41,783 nt of DNA from Oscillospiraceae bacterium (GCA_022650455.1 JALCPO010000012.1:1-41783); one strand, 5' to 3'. Counted from the stretch's first letter, positions 25,315-34,921 are shown. Program-made: numbers and translations. Notes: generated by a model not told the origin, from the letters alone.

Positions 25315-28107
25315 TTACTTCAGGATTTCAGCGCAGCGCGCGCAGAGATCCGGGTGCTCCGGGTCGGTCCCGACCGTATGGCTGTAGGTCCAGCAGCGGG
25401 CGCATTTCTTCCCCTCTGCGTGAGACACCGTCACGGAAAGGCCGGTCAGCTCCTCGCCCCGGTAAGCGCCGTTTTCGTCTTCCGCAATCTCGACCTGCGA
25501 AACGATCAGCACGGCGGGCAGCCCCTTTTCCACCGACTTCACAAAGGGGAAAAGCTCCTCCGAACAGTGCAGCGCCACCTTCGCGTCGAGGGAAGAGCCG
25601 ATGGTTTTTTCTTTTCGGGCAAGTTCCAGCGCCTTCTTCACGTCGTTGCGGAGCAGATGGATTTTATCCCATCTGGCAACGAACGCATCGTCTGCGTCGA
25701 CCTCGACCGGCTTCGGCATGTCGTTGTAGAGGATACGCTCCGCGTTTTCGGATTTCCGGTGCGGCATGCTTCTCCAGATCTCGTCGGACGTGAACGCGAG
25801 GATCGGGGAAACGAGGCGCGCCATGCCGTCGAGGATCAGGAACATCGCCGTCTGGGCGGCGCGGCGGGTTTCGCTGCCCGCTTTTTCCACGTACAGCCTG
25901 TCCTTCAAAACGTCAAGGTAGAAATTCGACAGGTCTACGACGCAGAAATTGTGGATCGCATGGTAGGTTTCATGGAACTCATAGGTATCGTAACCCTTTT
26001 CCGCTTCCGCAATCAGCCCGTTGAAGCGGTGCAGGGCCCAGCGGTCGATCGGCTCGAGCCGCTCCGGCGGCACCATGTCGGTGTCCGGATGAAAATCGGA
26101 GAGGTTCCCCAGCATAAACCGGGCCGTGTTGCGGATTTTGCGGTAGGCGTCGGAAAGCTGCTTCAAAATTTCGTGCGAGATGCGGATATCCGCGTGATAA
26201 TCGGACGACGCAACCCAGAGCCGCAGAATGTCGGCGCCGTATTTTTCCACGATCTCGGACGGGTCGATGCCGTTTCCCAGCGACTTGGACATTTTGCGGC
26301 CCTCGCCGTCCACAACCCAGCCGTGGGTGACGACCGTTTTGTACGGCGCCTTTCCGCGCCACGCGACGGACGTCAGCAGCGAGGACTGGAACCACCCGCG
26401 GTACTGGTCGGCGCCTTCCAGGTACATGTCGGCGGGCCAGTGAAGCTCCGGGCGCCGGTCGGCCACGGCCGCGTGGCTGCAACCGGAATCGAACCAGACG
26501 TCCATGATGTCGTGCTCCTTGGTAAACTCGGTGCCGCCGCATTTCGGGCATTTCGTGCCTTCCGGCAGGATCTCCGCCGCCGTTCTGGTGTACCAGGCGT
26601 CGGAGCCTTCCTTCGCGAACAGCCGGGAGACCACCATCATGGCGTCTTTGGAAAGGAGCGGCTCGCCGCATTTTTTGCAGTAGAAAATCGGGATCGGCAC
26701 GCCCCAGCGGCGCTGGCGCGAGATGCACCAGTCGTTGCGCTCGCGCACCATGGACGTGATGCGCTCGCGGCCCCAGGCCGGGACCCACTGCACTTTATTG
26801 ATCTCTTCCACCGCCTTGTCCTTGATCGCGTCCACCGAGCAGAACCACTGCTCCGTCGCGCGGAACAGGACGGGGTTCTTGCAGCGCCAGCAGTGCGGGT
26901 ACTGGTGGATGATGTGCTTGACGGCGAACAGGGCGCCGATCTCCTTCAGATGCTTCAAGATGGCCTTGTTCGCTTCCGCGGTGGTCAGGCCGGAAAACAG
27001 GCTCCCGGCTTCGGCGGTCATCCGGCCGTGCGCGTCGACCGGGACGATGATCGGGATATCCGGGTAGTGGTTGTGGCAGACGTCGTAGTCCTCGACGCCG
27101 TGTCCGGGAGCGGTGTGAACGCAGCCGGTGCCGCTTTCCAGCGTGACGTGGTCGCCGACGATGACGAGCGAGGTGCGGTCGAGAAAGGGATGGGCCGTCT
27201 TGATATATTCCAGTTCGGAGCCCTGAAACGTGGCGACCACCCGGTAATCCGTCTTGCCGGCCGCGCGCATGGCATCCTCGTAAAGCGCGGACGCCATCAC
27301 ATAATATTCGTGCCCGCTCTGAACCAGGGAATACTCAAAATCCGGGCCGAGGCAGATGGCTACGTTCGCCGGCAGCGTCCATGTCGTTGTGGTCCAGATG
27401 ACGAAGAAGACCTTTTTCGGGTCGATTCCCTTTTTGGCAAAGACGCCCTTGTCGTCGGTCACGCGGAATTTGACATAGATGGAATCGCAGGGATCCTCGC
27501 TGTACTCGATCTCCGCTTCCGCCAGAGCCGTTTCGCAGCTCGGGCACCAGTAAACGGGCTTCAGGCCCCGGTAGATCAGGCCCTTCTGCGCCATGTCGGA
27601 AAAGACCTCGACCTGCCTGGCCTCAAAATCGTGCGTCAGCGTGATATAGGGGTGCTGCCAGTCGCCGATGCCGCCGAGGCGCATAAACTGTTTCCTCTGC
27701 CCGTCCAGGTAGCCGAGGGCAAACTCGCGGCAGATTCGGCGCAGCTCCACGTCCGAGATCGTCGTGGAATTCCCGACGCCCGCCTTTTTGCGCGCTTTCA
27801 GCTCGGTCGGCAGGCCGTGCGTATCCCAGCCCGGAACATACGGGGCCTGGTAGCCGGTCATGTTCCGGTAACGGACGATCATATCTTTCAGCACCTTATT
27901 GAGAGCGGTTCCCAAATGGATATTCCCGTTTGCGTACGGCGGACCGTCATGCAGCACATAGCGCGGCCTGCCCTCATTTTTTTTCATGACGTGCTCGTAC
28001 ACTTTGTCGTCCTGCCAGCTTTTCAGCATGGCGGGCTCGCGCTTCGGCAAACCGGCCTGCATCGGAAAATCGGTTTTCGGAAGGTTCAGGGTGCTCTTAT
28101 AATCCAT
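25315..28107 (-). CDS. ileS: Isoleucyl-tRNA synthetase
   Basis: This class I synthetase is 930 aa. It has PYANGNIHLGTALNK (HIGH-type motif) near residue 60, the CP1 editing domain, GRKMSKSLGNGIDP (KMSKS motif), an anticodon-binding helix bundle and a C-terminal zinc knuckle CARCWTYS...CARC. This is the common bacterial type. It lies 45 bp downstream of divIVA, as in many Firmicutes, and has no T-box leader, so it must be expressed with the division genes. Confidence 0.98.
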   Translation of the reverse strand: MDYKSTLNLPKTDFPMQAGLPKREPAMLKSWQDDKVYEHVMKKNEGRPRYVLHDGPPYANGNIHLGTALNKVLKDMIVRYRNMTGYQAPYVPGWDTHGLPTELKARKKAGVGNSTTISDVELRRICREFALGYLDGQRKQFMRLGGIGDWQHPYITLTHDFEARQVEVFSDMAQKGLIYRGLKPVYWCPSCETALAEAEIEYSEDPCDSIYVKFRVTDDKGVFAKKGIDPKKVFFVIWTTTTWTLPANVAICLGPDFEYSLVQSGHEYYVMASALYEDAMRAAGKTDYRVVATFQGSELEYIKTAHPFLDRTSLVIVGDHVTLESGTGCVHTAPGHGVEDYDVCHNHYPDIPIIVPVDAHGRMTAEAGSLFSGLTTAEANKAILKHLKEIGALFAVKHIIHQYPHCWRCKNPVLFRATEQWFCSVDAIKDKAVEEINKVQWVPAWGRERITSMVRERNDWCISRQRRWGVPIPIFYCKKCGEPLLSKDAMMVVSRLFAKEGSDAWYTRTAAEILPEGTKCPKCGGTEFTKEHDIMDVWFDSGCSHAAVADRRPELHWPADMYLEGADQYRGWFQSSLLTSVAWRGKAPYKTVVTHGWVVDGEGRKMSKSLGNGIDPSEIVEKYGADILRLWVASSDYHADIRISHEILKQLSDAYRKIRNTARFMLGNLSDFHPDTDMVPPERLEPIDRWALHRFNGLIAEAEKGYDTYEFHETYHAIHNFCVVDLSNFYLDVLKDRLYVEKAGSETRRAAQTAMFLILDGMARLVSPILAFTSDEIWRSMPHRKSENAERILYNDMPKPVEVDADDAFVARWDKIHLLRNDVKKALELARKEKTIGSSLDAKVALHCSEELFPFVKSVEKGLPAVLIVSQVEIAEDENGAYRGEELTGLSVTVSHAEGKKCARCWTYSHTVGTDPEHPDLCARCAEILK

Positions 28108-28152
28108 CGGTTTCTCTCTCTCTCCTCTAAGATGTTTCTTCAGAATCCGGAA

Positions 28153-28800
28153 TTATTCGTCGAAATTGGAAATCTCCGCCTGAAATTCCGTTTCCGGCAC
28201 GGTGTTCGGGGACGGCGTGTCGGCAGCAGGGGCCGCCGGTTCGTCGGGGGCGGCTTCCGCTTCCGGCGCGGTGACCTGCTTCGCTTCCGAAATCTCCGGC
28301 TGTCCCGGCTTGCTGGTCGGGAGCGCGTCGATCAGGGTGAGATGCTCCTTATAGATGCTCAGGAGCTTGGAGCGGAAGTCGGACACGGCCTTCTGGATCC
28401 GGGCAAATTCCTTTTTCTGCTCCTCGATTTTGGTGCCCGCGTCGGCGACGATATGCTCCGCTTTCCGGTCCGCGTCCTTGACGATGATCTCGGCTTTATG
28501 CCGGGCTTCGCGCACCGAAGCCTCGCTGAGCTTCTGCGCGCTGATCAGCGCGTTTTTGATCTCGTCTTCCTGCGCGCGGTACTCCTCGATCTTTGCAGCC
28601 AGGACCTTCAGCTTTTCGACATTCTGCCGGTTCTCTTCCTTCAGCTTCCCGATCTCTTCGTCCTGCGCCGACTCTTTTTTCAGCAGTTCGTCAAACGACT
28701 CCTTCACGCGGTCGACAAACCCGTCCACATCATCCGTGCGGTATCCGGAAAAGCCGGATTTGCGGAACCCCACATTGATAATATCGTTCAGCGTCAACAT
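28153..28800 (-). CDS. divIVA: Cell-division/polarity protein DivIVA
   Basis: The 215-aa product has the DivIVA N-terminal domain (FRKSGFSGYRTDDVDGFVDRV), which binds curved membrane, a long coiled coil (~35-140) and an acidic Pro/Ala-rich tail. The ATG at 28800 has GGGAGTGA at good spacing; an ATG two codons earlier at 28806 is too close to it. The tail is longer and more acidic than in B. subtilis DivIVA. Confidence 0.94.
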   Translation of the reverse strand: MLTLNDIINVGFRKSGFSGYRTDDVDGFVDRVKESFDELLKKESAQDEEIGKLKEENRQNVEKLKVLAAKIEEYRAQEDEIKNALISAQKLSEASVREARHKAEIIVKDADRKAEHIVADAGTKIEEQKKEFARIQKAVSDFRSKLLSIYKEHLTLIDALPTSKPGQPEISEAKQVTAPEAEAAPDEPAAPAADTPSPNTVPETEFQAEISNFDE

Positions 28801-28815
28801 AATCATTCACTCCCG

Positions 28816-29574
28816 TTAAATATATTTCCTTCCCTTTACGCCGAGCCTGCCCTTTTTTGTGACCGGGCCCAGCCGGTCGATGACAAACCGGCCCTCGCCC
28901 CGGACGGAAAGGACGTCGCCTTCCCGCACGCAGGCCGACGGCGAAAGCGCCGCCTCGTGGTTCCGTTCCACCAGCTGGGAGCGAATCATTTCCGCAGCTT
29001 TTCCTCTTCCGGTCCCGACGGCCGCCGCGACCAGGCAGTCCAGGCGTGCGGACGCCACGACCGCCGAAAAATCGGCAAAATGATGAGCCGCCGGAAGCGG
29101 CTCCCGCACTCCTTCGGAAATACGGACGCCGACCCCGCCGACCTTCTCCGTCTGGGAACACAGAAACCGGGAAATCTCCCGCCTGCAGAAGATAACGGCC
29201 CGGCCCTCTTCCGTCAGGATATCGCCCAGAGAAGCGCGGTCCACTCCGGCGTGAAGCAGCGCGCCCAGAAAATCCCGATGGGTCAGCCGGTCCTGCGGGC
29301 GGAAGGACGCGGTAAGCGCGGCAACGGGAAAATCGCCGGGATCCGGCGCAAGAAAATCCGGAAACGCGCCGAAAAACACGCGTTCCGCCCCGGCGCAGCC
29401 GCCCCAGAACAGCGCATGGTCTCCCCGCGCCGCCGGGAGCCGGGCCGCGCGCTTTGCCTCGCTTTCATCCAGAAAGCCGACAAAACAGGGCCGCCGGCCC
29501 GTGCGGGCAAGCCGGGCCGCGTCGGCGATCCGCGCCTCGAGGAGCCCGGCCTGCCCGGAAAAGCGGTCACCCAT
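28816..29574 (-). CDS. ylmH: S4-domain RNA-binding protein YlmH
   Basis: This 252-aa protein matches YlmH of the sepF-divIVA cluster, an RNA-binding protein lately linked to ribosome rescue. The N-terminal part is rich in Arg and Ala (GDHALFWGGCAGAERVFFGAFPDFL), and the C-terminal S4 domain (~180-250) includes REGDVLSVRGEGRFVID and KKGRLGVKGRKYI. The start ATG at 29574 overlaps the sepF stop by 1 bp (TGATG), so translation is coupled. A longer open frame exists but reads antiparallel to nothing conserved. Confidence 0.88.
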   Translation of the reverse strand: MGDRFSGQAGLLEARIADAARLARTGRRPCFVGFLDESEAKRAARLPAARGDHALFWGGCAGAERVFFGAFPDFLAPDPGDFPVAALTASFRPQDRLTHRDFLGALLHAGVDRASLGDILTEEGRAVIFCRREISRFLCSQTEKVGGVGVRISEGVREPLPAAHHFADFSAVVASARLDCLVAAAVGTGRGKAAEMIRSQLVERNHEAALSPSACVREGDVLSVRGEGRFVIDRLGPVTKKGRLGVKGRKYI

Positions 29575-30056
29575 CAGAAATAAACGCCGTTGTTTTCCAG
29601 CTCGTCCATCACGTCTTCGCCCGTCAGGTCGACGTTGTACGGGGTGATGATGAAGGTGCTCGTCGCGACCCTCTTGATCTTGCCGCCGTTGGCATAGGCG
29701 ACGCCGCTCAGAAAATCGATGATCCGGCGGGAAATATCCTTGCTGGCGCTTTCGAGGTTGAGAACCACCGTGTGCATTTTCAGCAGTTCGTCGGCAATGG
29801 TGCAGGTATCCTCGCCGAAGCGCTCCGGTTTGAACAGCACGACCTGCAGCTGCGCCGTGGCGTGGATGTTTACAACCTTGTTGCCCGCGTTCACGATGGG
29901 CACACGCCGGACGGCTTCCCTCTGCGCGGCATCGGATTCGCCGTTCTGCTTCTGCTCTTCCATACCGTTCTCCTGTCCGTCTTCCTCGTCGTAACCGTCG
30001 TACTCGTCCTCGGGCGGATTCCACATATCCTTGATTTTCTCGACAAATCCCGCCAT
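29574..30056 (-). CDS. sepF: Cell-division protein SepF
   Basis: SepF anchors FtsZ to the membrane. The 160-aa product has the amphipathic MAGFVEKIKDMWN helix, an acidic linker (~14-50) and the SepF core (VVLFKPERFGEDTCTIADELLKMHTVVLNLE ... FLSGVAYANGGKIKRV). GGGGGAAT precedes the ATG. ylmG, which normally lies between sepF and ylmH, is absent. Confidence 0.96.
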   Translation of the reverse strand: MAGFVEKIKDMWNPPEDEYDGYDEEDGQENGMEEQKQNGESDAAQREAVRRVPIVNAGNKVVNIHATAQLQVVLFKPERFGEDTCTIADELLKMHTVVLNLESASKDISRRIIDFLSGVAYANGGKIKRVATSTFIITPYNVDLTGEDVMDELENNGVYF

Positions 30057-30077
30057 GATGTAATTCCCCCAGTTTCT

Positions 30078-30818
30078 TTAATTTTTTCCGTAGTTGCGAG
30101 GTCCGTAGAGGGCCGTGCCGATCCGCACCAGATTCGCCCCGGCCCGGATTGCCAACGCGTAGTCGGCCGACATGCCCATGGAAAGGTAGTCCATAGCTAC
30201 ATTATCCATTCTTTTGCTCTTTGTGTCAACAAAATATTCATTCATTTTTGAAAAATAATGCATGGTTTCCGCTTCCGGGGCGCCCGCCGGGGGAATTGCC
30301 ATCAGCCCGCGCACCCGGATCGACGGCAGGGACGAAACGGCTTCCAGCAGTTCCGGAAGACGTTCCGGCAGAACGCCCGATTTGTTTTCTTCCTTTCCGA
30401 TATTGACCTCGACCAGAATATCGGTCGAAAGATTCTTTTTTTCACTCAAACGCGAAATTTCCTGCGCCAGCTTTTCACTGTCCACCGACTGGATCATGGC
30501 GACACGGCCGACGAGGTATTTTACCTTATTCTTCTGAAGGTGGCCGATAAAATGGAGCTCGCACCGGTCCAGGCGGTAGGCGTCGTATTTTTCGGTCAGC
30601 TCCTGCACCCTGTTTTCGCCGATATGGTCGACGCCGAGCTCGATGCTGTGGTTAATCACCTCGACGGGAACCGTTTTCGTTGCGGCGAGCAGGGTGATGT
30701 CCCCCGGCTTCCGGCCAGACCGGACCGCCGCCTCCGCCATCCTTTCGCGGATCACCTTCAGATTTTCTTCTACGTCCGCAAAACGCTTTTCCAATTCACT
30801 GGATAACTTTTCCGTCAT
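30078..30818 (-). CDS. ylmE: PLP homeostasis protein YggS/YlmE
   Basis: The 246-aa single-domain alanine-racemase-like barrel binds PLP and keeps free PLP and amino-acid pools balanced. The PLP-lysine segment LLAATKTVP is near residue 45, with HFIGHLQKNK, GLMAIPP and SMGMSADYALAI further along. The start at 30818 is chosen from GGAAGGGA about 10 nt upstream; ATGs at 30827 and 30851 lie closer to or before that site. It overlaps the upstream HlyD-like gene by 23 bp and precedes sepF by 21 bp, the usual order. Confidence 0.95.
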   Translation of the reverse strand: MTEKLSSELEKRFADVEENLKVIRERMAEAAVRSGRKPGDITLLAATKTVPVEVINHSIELGVDHIGENRVQELTEKYDAYRLDRCELHFIGHLQKNKVKYLVGRVAMIQSVDSEKLAQEISRLSEKKNLSTDILVEVNIGKEENKSGVLPERLPELLEAVSSLPSIRVRGLMAIPPAGAPEAETMHYFSKMNEYFVDTKSKRMDNVAMDYLSMGMSADYALAIRAGANLVRIGTALYGPRNYGKN

Positions 30819-32091
30819 ATAAATCATTCCCTTCCACAACGACTTCGTCATACAGGCTTACGGTCTGCCCGGTAAACAGGCTGCCCTCGTCCGGGTTCGG
30901 GTTGCAGACGACATAATGGTCGGTGCTGAATTCCGGCACGATCTGCCGGAACTCGAGCTGCGTGCCGTGGCGGACGTAGACGCCCTCGACTTCCTTTTTT
31001 GTCTCCGCCGTTTTTTCGCCGGAGCCTTTGACCTTTTTCGTAAGCGTCTCGTAATGGATCGCCTTCCGGTTGACGCGCAGGCCGGTGTACTGCCGGACGG
31101 AGATCTCGGCGGTCTCACGGCGGATTCCCGCAAGGGCCGAATTGATGTCCTGACACTTGAGCACGACCGCCGCCTCGGAGCTCGAATTCTTCTGGTTGAC
31201 CGCTGCGACGGAAGCGGAAACCGATGTGCCCGAAACGAAGGGGAACCGGACGGAAACGGCCGCACCGGAATCGAGCTGCCGGAAGCTGACCACCCGGTCG
31301 GCGGGAACGATTCCCACCAGGTACCAGTCGTAGTCGCCGTCAATCTTCCCGACGGTGCCGGCGACCGGTGATTTTTTCGCGCTTTCCAGTTGCCGGATGC
31401 GGTCGCAGGTAATGGACGTTACCCGGGAGATGTCGAATGCGTTTTCCATTCCGTCCGTCGACTGGATGAAATAGCCCGCGGCCGGGGAAACGATGGAGCC
31501 GACGGGGTTGGCCGCCCGTGCGGCAAGCGCGTCCCTCTGCGCCTGCAGAGCCTTGATGCGGACATTGAAATCTTTTTCCTTGCCGGTCCCGATCTGCCTT
31601 TCGTTGAGCAGGTCCAGCAGGCCGCTTTTCCCGTCGGACACCTGCGAAAGGTCGCCCGCGTTGACGCTCTGCAAAAGGCCGGTCAGTTTCAGGCAGATCC
31701 GCTCGTTGGAAGAATCGGCGTTAAACGAGTAGGTGCTCCCCGGCTTCTGAAGGTTCTGCAGCTGGGCGATGGCCCGGTCCGCGTCCTCCAGGCGGCGCTG
31801 GGCGGACACCTGTTCTTCGGTTTCATAGATCTTGGCGATGACGCCGCCTTTGCTGACCCGGTCGCCGGGCTGAATAACGTAGTCCGCAACCCCCTTGGCC
31901 GGGGAAGTCAGCAGGGTTTCCTTCCGGATTGCCACCACCGTCGTCTGGACGGAATCGGACGCGGTGAAATACGAAACCGGTTCCGTCCGGACCGGGCTGT
32001 AATGCATCCGGTAGACCTGATAGCCGACGTAAAACAGAAGCAGAAAAGCCAAAACGCCGGATGCGGTTTTTCGGAGAACAGGGCCGTTCAT
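30796..32091 (-). CDS. HlyD-like membrane-fusion protein in the division cluster
   Basis: This 431-aa protein has a single N-terminal transmembrane helix (~9-28), a lipoyl-like half (TSPAKGVADYVIQPGDRVSKGGVIAKIYETEE, ~60-92), a coiled-coil hairpin (~95-205), a second lipoyl half (GSIVSPAAGYFI) and a barrel region. That is the adaptor layout of HlyD/MacA proteins. No transporter partner is adjacent. The ATG at 32091 overlaps the miaA stop by 4 bp (ATGA). Its place directly before ylmE-sepF suggests an envelope or division role rather than drug export; this is inference. Confidence 0.82.
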   Translation of the reverse strand: MNGPVLRKTASGVLAFLLLFYVGYQVYRMHYSPVRTEPVSYFTASDSVQTTVVAIRKETLLTSPAKGVADYVIQPGDRVSKGGVIAKIYETEEQVSAQRRLEDADRAIAQLQNLQKPGSTYSFNADSSNERICLKLTGLLQSVNAGDLSQVSDGKSGLLDLLNERQIGTGKEKDFNVRIKALQAQRDALAARAANPVGSIVSPAAGYFIQSTDGMENAFDISRVTSITCDRIRQLESAKKSPVAGTVGKIDGDYDWYLVGIVPADRVVSFRQLDSGAAVSVRFPFVSGTSVSASVAAVNQKNSSSEAAVVLKCQDINSALAGIRRETAEISVRQYTGLRVNRKAIHYETLTKKVKGSGEKTAETKKEVEGVYVRHGTQLEFRQIVPEFSTDHYVVCNPNPDEGSLFTGQTVSLYDEVVVEGNDLYDGKVIQ

Positions 32092-33032
32092 AGCTTCCAC
32101 CCTTTTCCTTGAATGAATTCGCACGCGCGGAAAAAAAGCGCCGGGAAATCCGGAAAATCATCGACGAACAGCCAGCGGACCGTTTCGCCTCGCCGGAACC
32201 AGGTCAACTGGCGCTTCGCGTAGCGCCGACTTTCCCGCTTCACGGATTCGACGGCGTCTTCCAGGGAACATTCGCCGCGGAAATACGGGAAAAACTCCTT
32301 GTAGCCGATGGCCTGCGCGGCCGTGGACGGAGACGGCATGCGGTACACCCGTTCCGCCTCTTCCAGAAGCCCCGCGCGCATCATCCCGTCGACGCGGCGG
32401 CCGATGGCCTCGTACAGGCCGGCCCTGTCCCGGTACGCGAGGCCGATGACGAGGGCATCGTACGGCGGCGGAATCTCTTTCGACCGCTTTTTCTGCTCCG
32501 TCATGGTGACGCCGGAGACGCGGTAAATCTCGATGGCGCGGATCAGGCGCCCGACGTTGTTCGGATGAATCCGCTCCGCGGACTCCGGGTCGAAGGAGCG
32601 GAGCTCCTCGACCAGCGGGCCCGGCCCCCCGGCTTCCGCCTTTTTCCGCAGGCGCGCGCGCAGGGCGTCGTCGCGCCCCTGCGGAACGAACCGCACATTC
32701 GAAAGCAGGGACCGCACATACAGTCCGGTGCCCCCCGCGACGACCGGGAGCTTCCCGCGCGCGCGGATCTCCCGGATGCACCGCGAGGCCCGGTCCACGT
32801 AATCGGCGACGCTGAACGGCTCGGACGGGTCGAGGAAACCGATCAGGTGGTGCGGCACCCCGCGCCTTTCCTCCGCCCCGGGCTTCGCCGTGCCGATGTC
32901 GAGCCCCCGGTAAATCTGCATGGAGTCCGCCGAAACCACCTCGCCGCCGAAGCGCAGGGACACCGCGGCGGCGAGCCGGGTTTTGCCGGTCGCCGTGGGG
33001 CCCACGACGGCCGCAACCGGAATCTTCTCCAT
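32088..33032 (-). CDS. miaA: tRNA dimethylallyltransferase
   Basis: MiaA prenylates adenosine 37 of tRNAs reading UNN codons, making the substrate for MiaB. The 314-aa protein has the P-loop GPTATGKTRLA, SADSMQIYRGLDIGTAKP and RYAKRQLTWFR. The ATG at 33032 overlaps the mutL stop (TGATG); a GTG one codon earlier at 33035 is an alternative, and GGGAGG lies upstream. Both MiaA and MiaB are encoded in this one cluster. Confidence 0.96.
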   Translation of the reverse strand: MEKIPVAAVVGPTATGKTRLAAAVSLRFGGEVVSADSMQIYRGLDIGTAKPGAEERRGVPHHLIGFLDPSEPFSVADYVDRASRCIREIRARGKLPVVAGGTGLYVRSLLSNVRFVPQGRDDALRARLRKKAEAGGPGPLVEELRSFDPESAERIHPNNVGRLIRAIEIYRVSGVTMTEQKKRSKEIPPPYDALVIGLAYRDRAGLYEAIGRRVDGMMRAGLLEEAERVYRMPSPSTAAQAIGYKEFFPYFRGECSLEDAVESVKRESRRYAKRQLTWFRRGETVRWLFVDDFPDFPALFFRACEFIQGKGWKL

Positions 33033-34921
33033 CACGGGATCCTCCCGAACTGCTTTTCCAGCTCCTTCCGCGTGAGCAGGAAAAACACCGGCCTGCCGTG
33101 CGGGCAGTAGCGCACGTCCTCTTTTTCCACCCGGCGCACCAGGTCGATCAGCTCCCGCGGGGAAGCTGGGTCGCCCGCCTTCACGGCGGCGCGGCAGGCG
33201 ACGTTGTGGTACAGCCAGTCCACCTTCTCCGTGGTGAGGTCCGTCTTGCTGGACGCGAGGTAACCGGCGATCTCCATCACCGCTTCGGCAACGCCGCTGC
33301 CGCCCAGAATCATGGGGGCGCTCCGGACCAGCACCGTGCCCCCGCCGAAATCGTCGATCTCGAACCCGGCTTCGGCGCAGACGTCCAGCGCGTTCAGCAC
33401 GGCGGAATACTCGTTCTTGTCCAGCGTGACGGGAACCGGCTCCAGAAGCATCTGCCGGTCGGCCTTTCCCCCTTCGGCCTTCAGTTTCTCGTACAGCAGG
33501 CGCTCGTGCGCGGCGTGTTTGTCGACGAACACAAGGCTGTCGCCCCGCTGGAGGATGATGTAGGTGCCGAAAGCTTCGCCGATGAATTTTTCCGGTTTCT
33601 CCGCTTCCGGCCCCGGAGCGGACGCCGGATTTTCCGGAACCGGGCGTTCCGGGGCGCCGGATGCGGCCGGGGCGGGCTCCGGTGCCTCCTGCGGCGCGGC
33701 GGGGACGTCATCCTCGTCGCGCTCAATGTCCGGCGGGACCGGAACCCGGCGGACATTCCCAAACCCCGCGGGGACGCTTTCCGGCGCGGCCTGCGGCTGC
33801 GGGAAATCGCCTGCCGGGGCCGGCCCCGGTTCCGCGGCGGGGCGCGGCGCAAAACGGATCTGCTCGGCGGGCGGCTCGGCATGGCGGAACGCTGGCGCCG
33901 CGGAATCGGAAAGTTTCATGACGTGGGGCGTGTCCCCCCTGTGCAGGGCGGACTTGACCCCGTGGTAGACGGCGTCGAAGATCGGCCGCTCGTTGAGGAA
34001 ACGAACTTCGATCTTCGCCGGGTGGACGTTCACGTCCACCGCTCCGAACGGAACCGTGAGGTGCAGAACGCATGCCGGGACCTTGCCGACCATCAGCGAG
34101 CCTTTGAACCCCTCTTCCAGCGCAACCATGGCGGTGCGGCTCTTCACATAGCGCCCGTTGATGAAAAAGTTCTGCATGCTGCGGTTCGGGCGCGCGGCGG
34201 CGGGGCTGCTGACAAATCCGGTCACCGTGACGCCGTTGAGCTCATACTCCAACGGAATCAGCCCCGACGTGAACTGCCTGCCGAAAACCGCGTAGACGGC
34301 GGATTTGAGCTTCCCGTCCCCCGGGGTATGCAGAGTTTCCCGGCCGTCGCGCAGGAAGCGGAACGAAACCTCCGGATGGGCGAGCGCTTCCTTGTCGGCG
34401 ACGGCGGCGACGGCGTTGCCCTCCGTGACGTCCTTTTTCAGGAACTTCATGCGGGCGGGGGTATTGTAGAACAGGTCGCGGACGAGGATCGTCGTGCCCT
34501 CCGGGCAGCCGGCGTCCTCGCAGAACTTTTCCCTCCCGCCGTCGATGCCGTACCGCGTCCCCGCGAGCTCGCCGGACGTGCGCGTCAGCATCTCCACATG
34601 GGCGACGGCGGCGACCGAAGCCAGCGCCTCGCCTCGGAAGCCGAGCGTCGCGATGGCGTCCAGGTCGTTCTTCGCGGCGACCTTGCTGGTCGCGTGGCTC
34701 AAAAAAGCCAGCGGCACGTCTTCCCGCGCGACGCCGCAGCCGTTGTCCGTCACGCGCAGAAACGTGACGCCGCCGTGCCGAATCTCCACCGTGACGGCGG
34801 AAGCACCGGCGTCGATGGAATTCTCCACCAGCTCTTTGGCCACGGAAGCGGGGCGCTCAACCACTTCGCCGGCCGCGATCAGCTCGGCGACATGGCGGTC
34901 CAGCACATTGATTTTTCCCAT
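33032..34921 (-). CDS. mutL: DNA mismatch repair protein MutL (endonuclease-type)
   Basis: The 629-aa product has GHKL ATPase motifs (ELVENSIDAGA, TDNGCGV, GFRGEALASVA), a Pro/Ala-rich linker (~345-450) and a C-terminal domain. The metal-dependent nicking motif reads DKHAAHERLLYE, so the usual DQHA(x)2E(x)4E has Lys for Gln but keeps Asp, His and both Glu. ACRAAVK and CPHGRPVFF are also present. This indicates a strand-nicking MutL, as in bacteria lacking MutH. GGAGGACG precedes the ATG. Confidence 0.96.
   Translation of the reverse strand: MGKINVLDRHVAELIAAGEVVERPASVAKELVENSIDAGASAVTVEIRHGGVTFLRVTDNGCGVAREDVPLAFLSHATSKVAAKNDLDAIATLGFRGEALASVAAVAHVEMLTRTSGELAGTRYGIDGGREKFCEDAGCPEGTTILVRDLFYNTPARMKFLKKDVTEGNAVAAVADKEALAHPEVSFRFLRDGRETLHTPGDGKLKSAVYAVFGRQFTSGLIPLEYELNGVTVTGFVSSPAAARPNRSMQNFFINGRYVKSRTAMVALEEGFKGSLMVGKVPACVLHLTVPFGAVDVNVHPAKIEVRFLNERPIFDAVYHGVKSALHRGDTPHVMKLSDSAAPAFRHAEPPAEQIRFAPRPAAEPGPAPAGDFPQPQAAPESVPAGFGNVRRVPVPPDIERDEDDVPAAPQEAPEPAPAASGAPERPVPENPASAPGPEAEKPEKFIGEAFGTYIILQRGDSLVFVDKHAAHERLLYEKLKAEGGKADRQMLLEPVPVTLDKNEYSAVLNALDVCAEAGFEIDDFGGGTVLVRSAPMILGGSGVAEAVMEIAGYLASSKTDLTTEKVDWLYHNVACRAAVKAGDPASPRELIDLVRRVEKEDVRYCPHGRPVFFLLTRKELEKQFGRIP

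Noticed and set aside
28108-28152. T-box for ileS
   Set aside because: The gap to divIVA is only 45 bp and has no T-box sequence or terminator.
25354-29583. 1409-aa plus-strand open frame antisense to ileS, divIVA and ylmH
   Set aside because: It lies opposite clearly conserved genes and has the low-complexity Arg/Ala/Gly/Val composition of a GC-periodicity shadow; no domain is recognisable.
28816-30024. 402-aa frame extending ylmH into sepF
   Set aside because: The N-terminal half overlaps sepF out of frame and is Arg-rich; the TGATG overlap at 29574 is the credible start.
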